From Psychrobacter luti (GTDB lineage Bacteria; Pseudomonadota; Gammaproteobacteria; Pseudomonadales; Moraxellaceae), in the NCBI RefSeq assembly GCF_014192115.1, contig NZ_JACHXL010000004.1:1-64000 (forward strand): a stretch of 64,000 nucleotides of DNA, in the 5' to 3' direction. This document shows, piece by piece, positions 63,848-64,000 of this stretch (position 1 is the first letter of the stretch; every line of letters begins with the position of its first letter). Made by a program: the position numbers and the translations under genes. The notes under the pieces were generated by a model. The model did not search any database. It saw only the letters and a list, made by a program, of their open reading frames with translations, and had not been told where the DNA came from.

Positions 63848-64000
63848 CTATATCTCTAAATGTGGTGCTTGTGACTGTCTGATCCGCTGATCTGACTTAG
63901 CTTGAATATCTCTGCCCCAGTTCGTTGCTCTTGCAGACACCAGCTGACGGTAGTTTTCGTCCTCGCTCATTTGTATGGCGTTCAGTGCTGACCTGTCTAT
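63848..64000 (-). CDS. C-terminal end of an unidentified gene (partial)
   Basis: An open minus-strand frame enters from the right edge and ends at TAG 63848-63850. The 50 residues seen (for example SEDENYRQLVSARATNWGRD, then IQAKSDQRIRQSQAPHLEI) are polar and helical. They resemble the tail of a mobilisation or phage-type protein only in a general way. Upstream sequence is needed to name it. Confidence 0.5.
   Translation of the reverse strand: MDRSALNAIQMSEDENYRQLVSARATNWGRDIQAKSDQRIRQSQAPHLEI

Larger units (their letters stand above)
51787..64000. mobile_element. tRNA-Leu-associated genomic island (right end outside window)
   Basis: It begins at the 3' end of tRNA-Leu with a P4-type integrase and contains two decayed insertion sequences, an McrBC-like restriction module, several unknown genes and irregular strand use. 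No second copy of the tRNA-Leu 3' end is seen up to 64000, so the attR site, if present, lies outside. Confidence 0.7.

Noticed and set aside
51787..64000. attR copy of the tRNA-Leu 3' end
   Set aside because: I searched by eye for the CCGGGTACCA end and found no second copy, so the right boundary is not in the window.

Overview
The window looks like a chromosomal segment of a Psychrobacter-like gammaproteobacterium (Moraxellaceae). This is judged from the protein sequences, the modest GC content, the petABC-sspAB order and the FadL-like, ketone-body and transporter genes. It mixes conserved core loci with two integrated elements, each led by a P4-type tyrosine integrase.

Layout: 1-6332 holds surface genes, all on the minus strand: a partial lipoprotein whose linker is 85 Pro-Thr dipeptides encoded by a 510-bp hexamer array, then three tandem FadL-like outer-membrane channels. 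6568-8988 holds slyX and, divergently, the ABC-F gene uup. 9528-12056 is petABC (cytochrome bc1). An integrative element of about 9.15 kb (12097-21264) sits inside the petC terminator and separates petABC from sspAB (21405-22591). It carries the integrase, two small DNA-binding proteins, a DUF3987 helicase/primase-like protein, an O-acyltransferase cargo gene, a zinc-ribbon protein and two small paralogues.

22743-39284 is core metabolism and transport: dcd, a DUF2804 gene, apbC/mrp, mgtE, a ketone-body module (scoA-scoB-bdhA with a divergent GntP-type permease), metG, and an ABC importer with two paralogous binding lipoproteins. 39374-48544 is a redox cluster: a TtrSR-like two-component system facing a triheme cytochrome c and a TsdA-like thiosulfate dehydrogenase, then a YdeP-type molybdopterin oxidoreductase with its sulfurtransferase FdhD. 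A sodium:solute symporter with a 44-residue partner gene follows, then tRNA-Cys and tRNA-Leu.

A second integrase follows tRNA-Leu(TAA) and opens an island that runs past the window end. It contains a decayed IS256-type and a decayed IS630-type element, an unrecognised membrane-anchored coiled-coil protein between them, and a two-gene McrBC-like restriction module (AAA+ protein plus DUF2357/PD-(D/E)XK nuclease). A DUF2939 gene and the 3' end of an unidentified gene complete it. The best candidates for new biology are this island, the terminator-targeting element with its repeat-flanked cargo, and the hypervariable-looking Pro-Thr lipoprotein.
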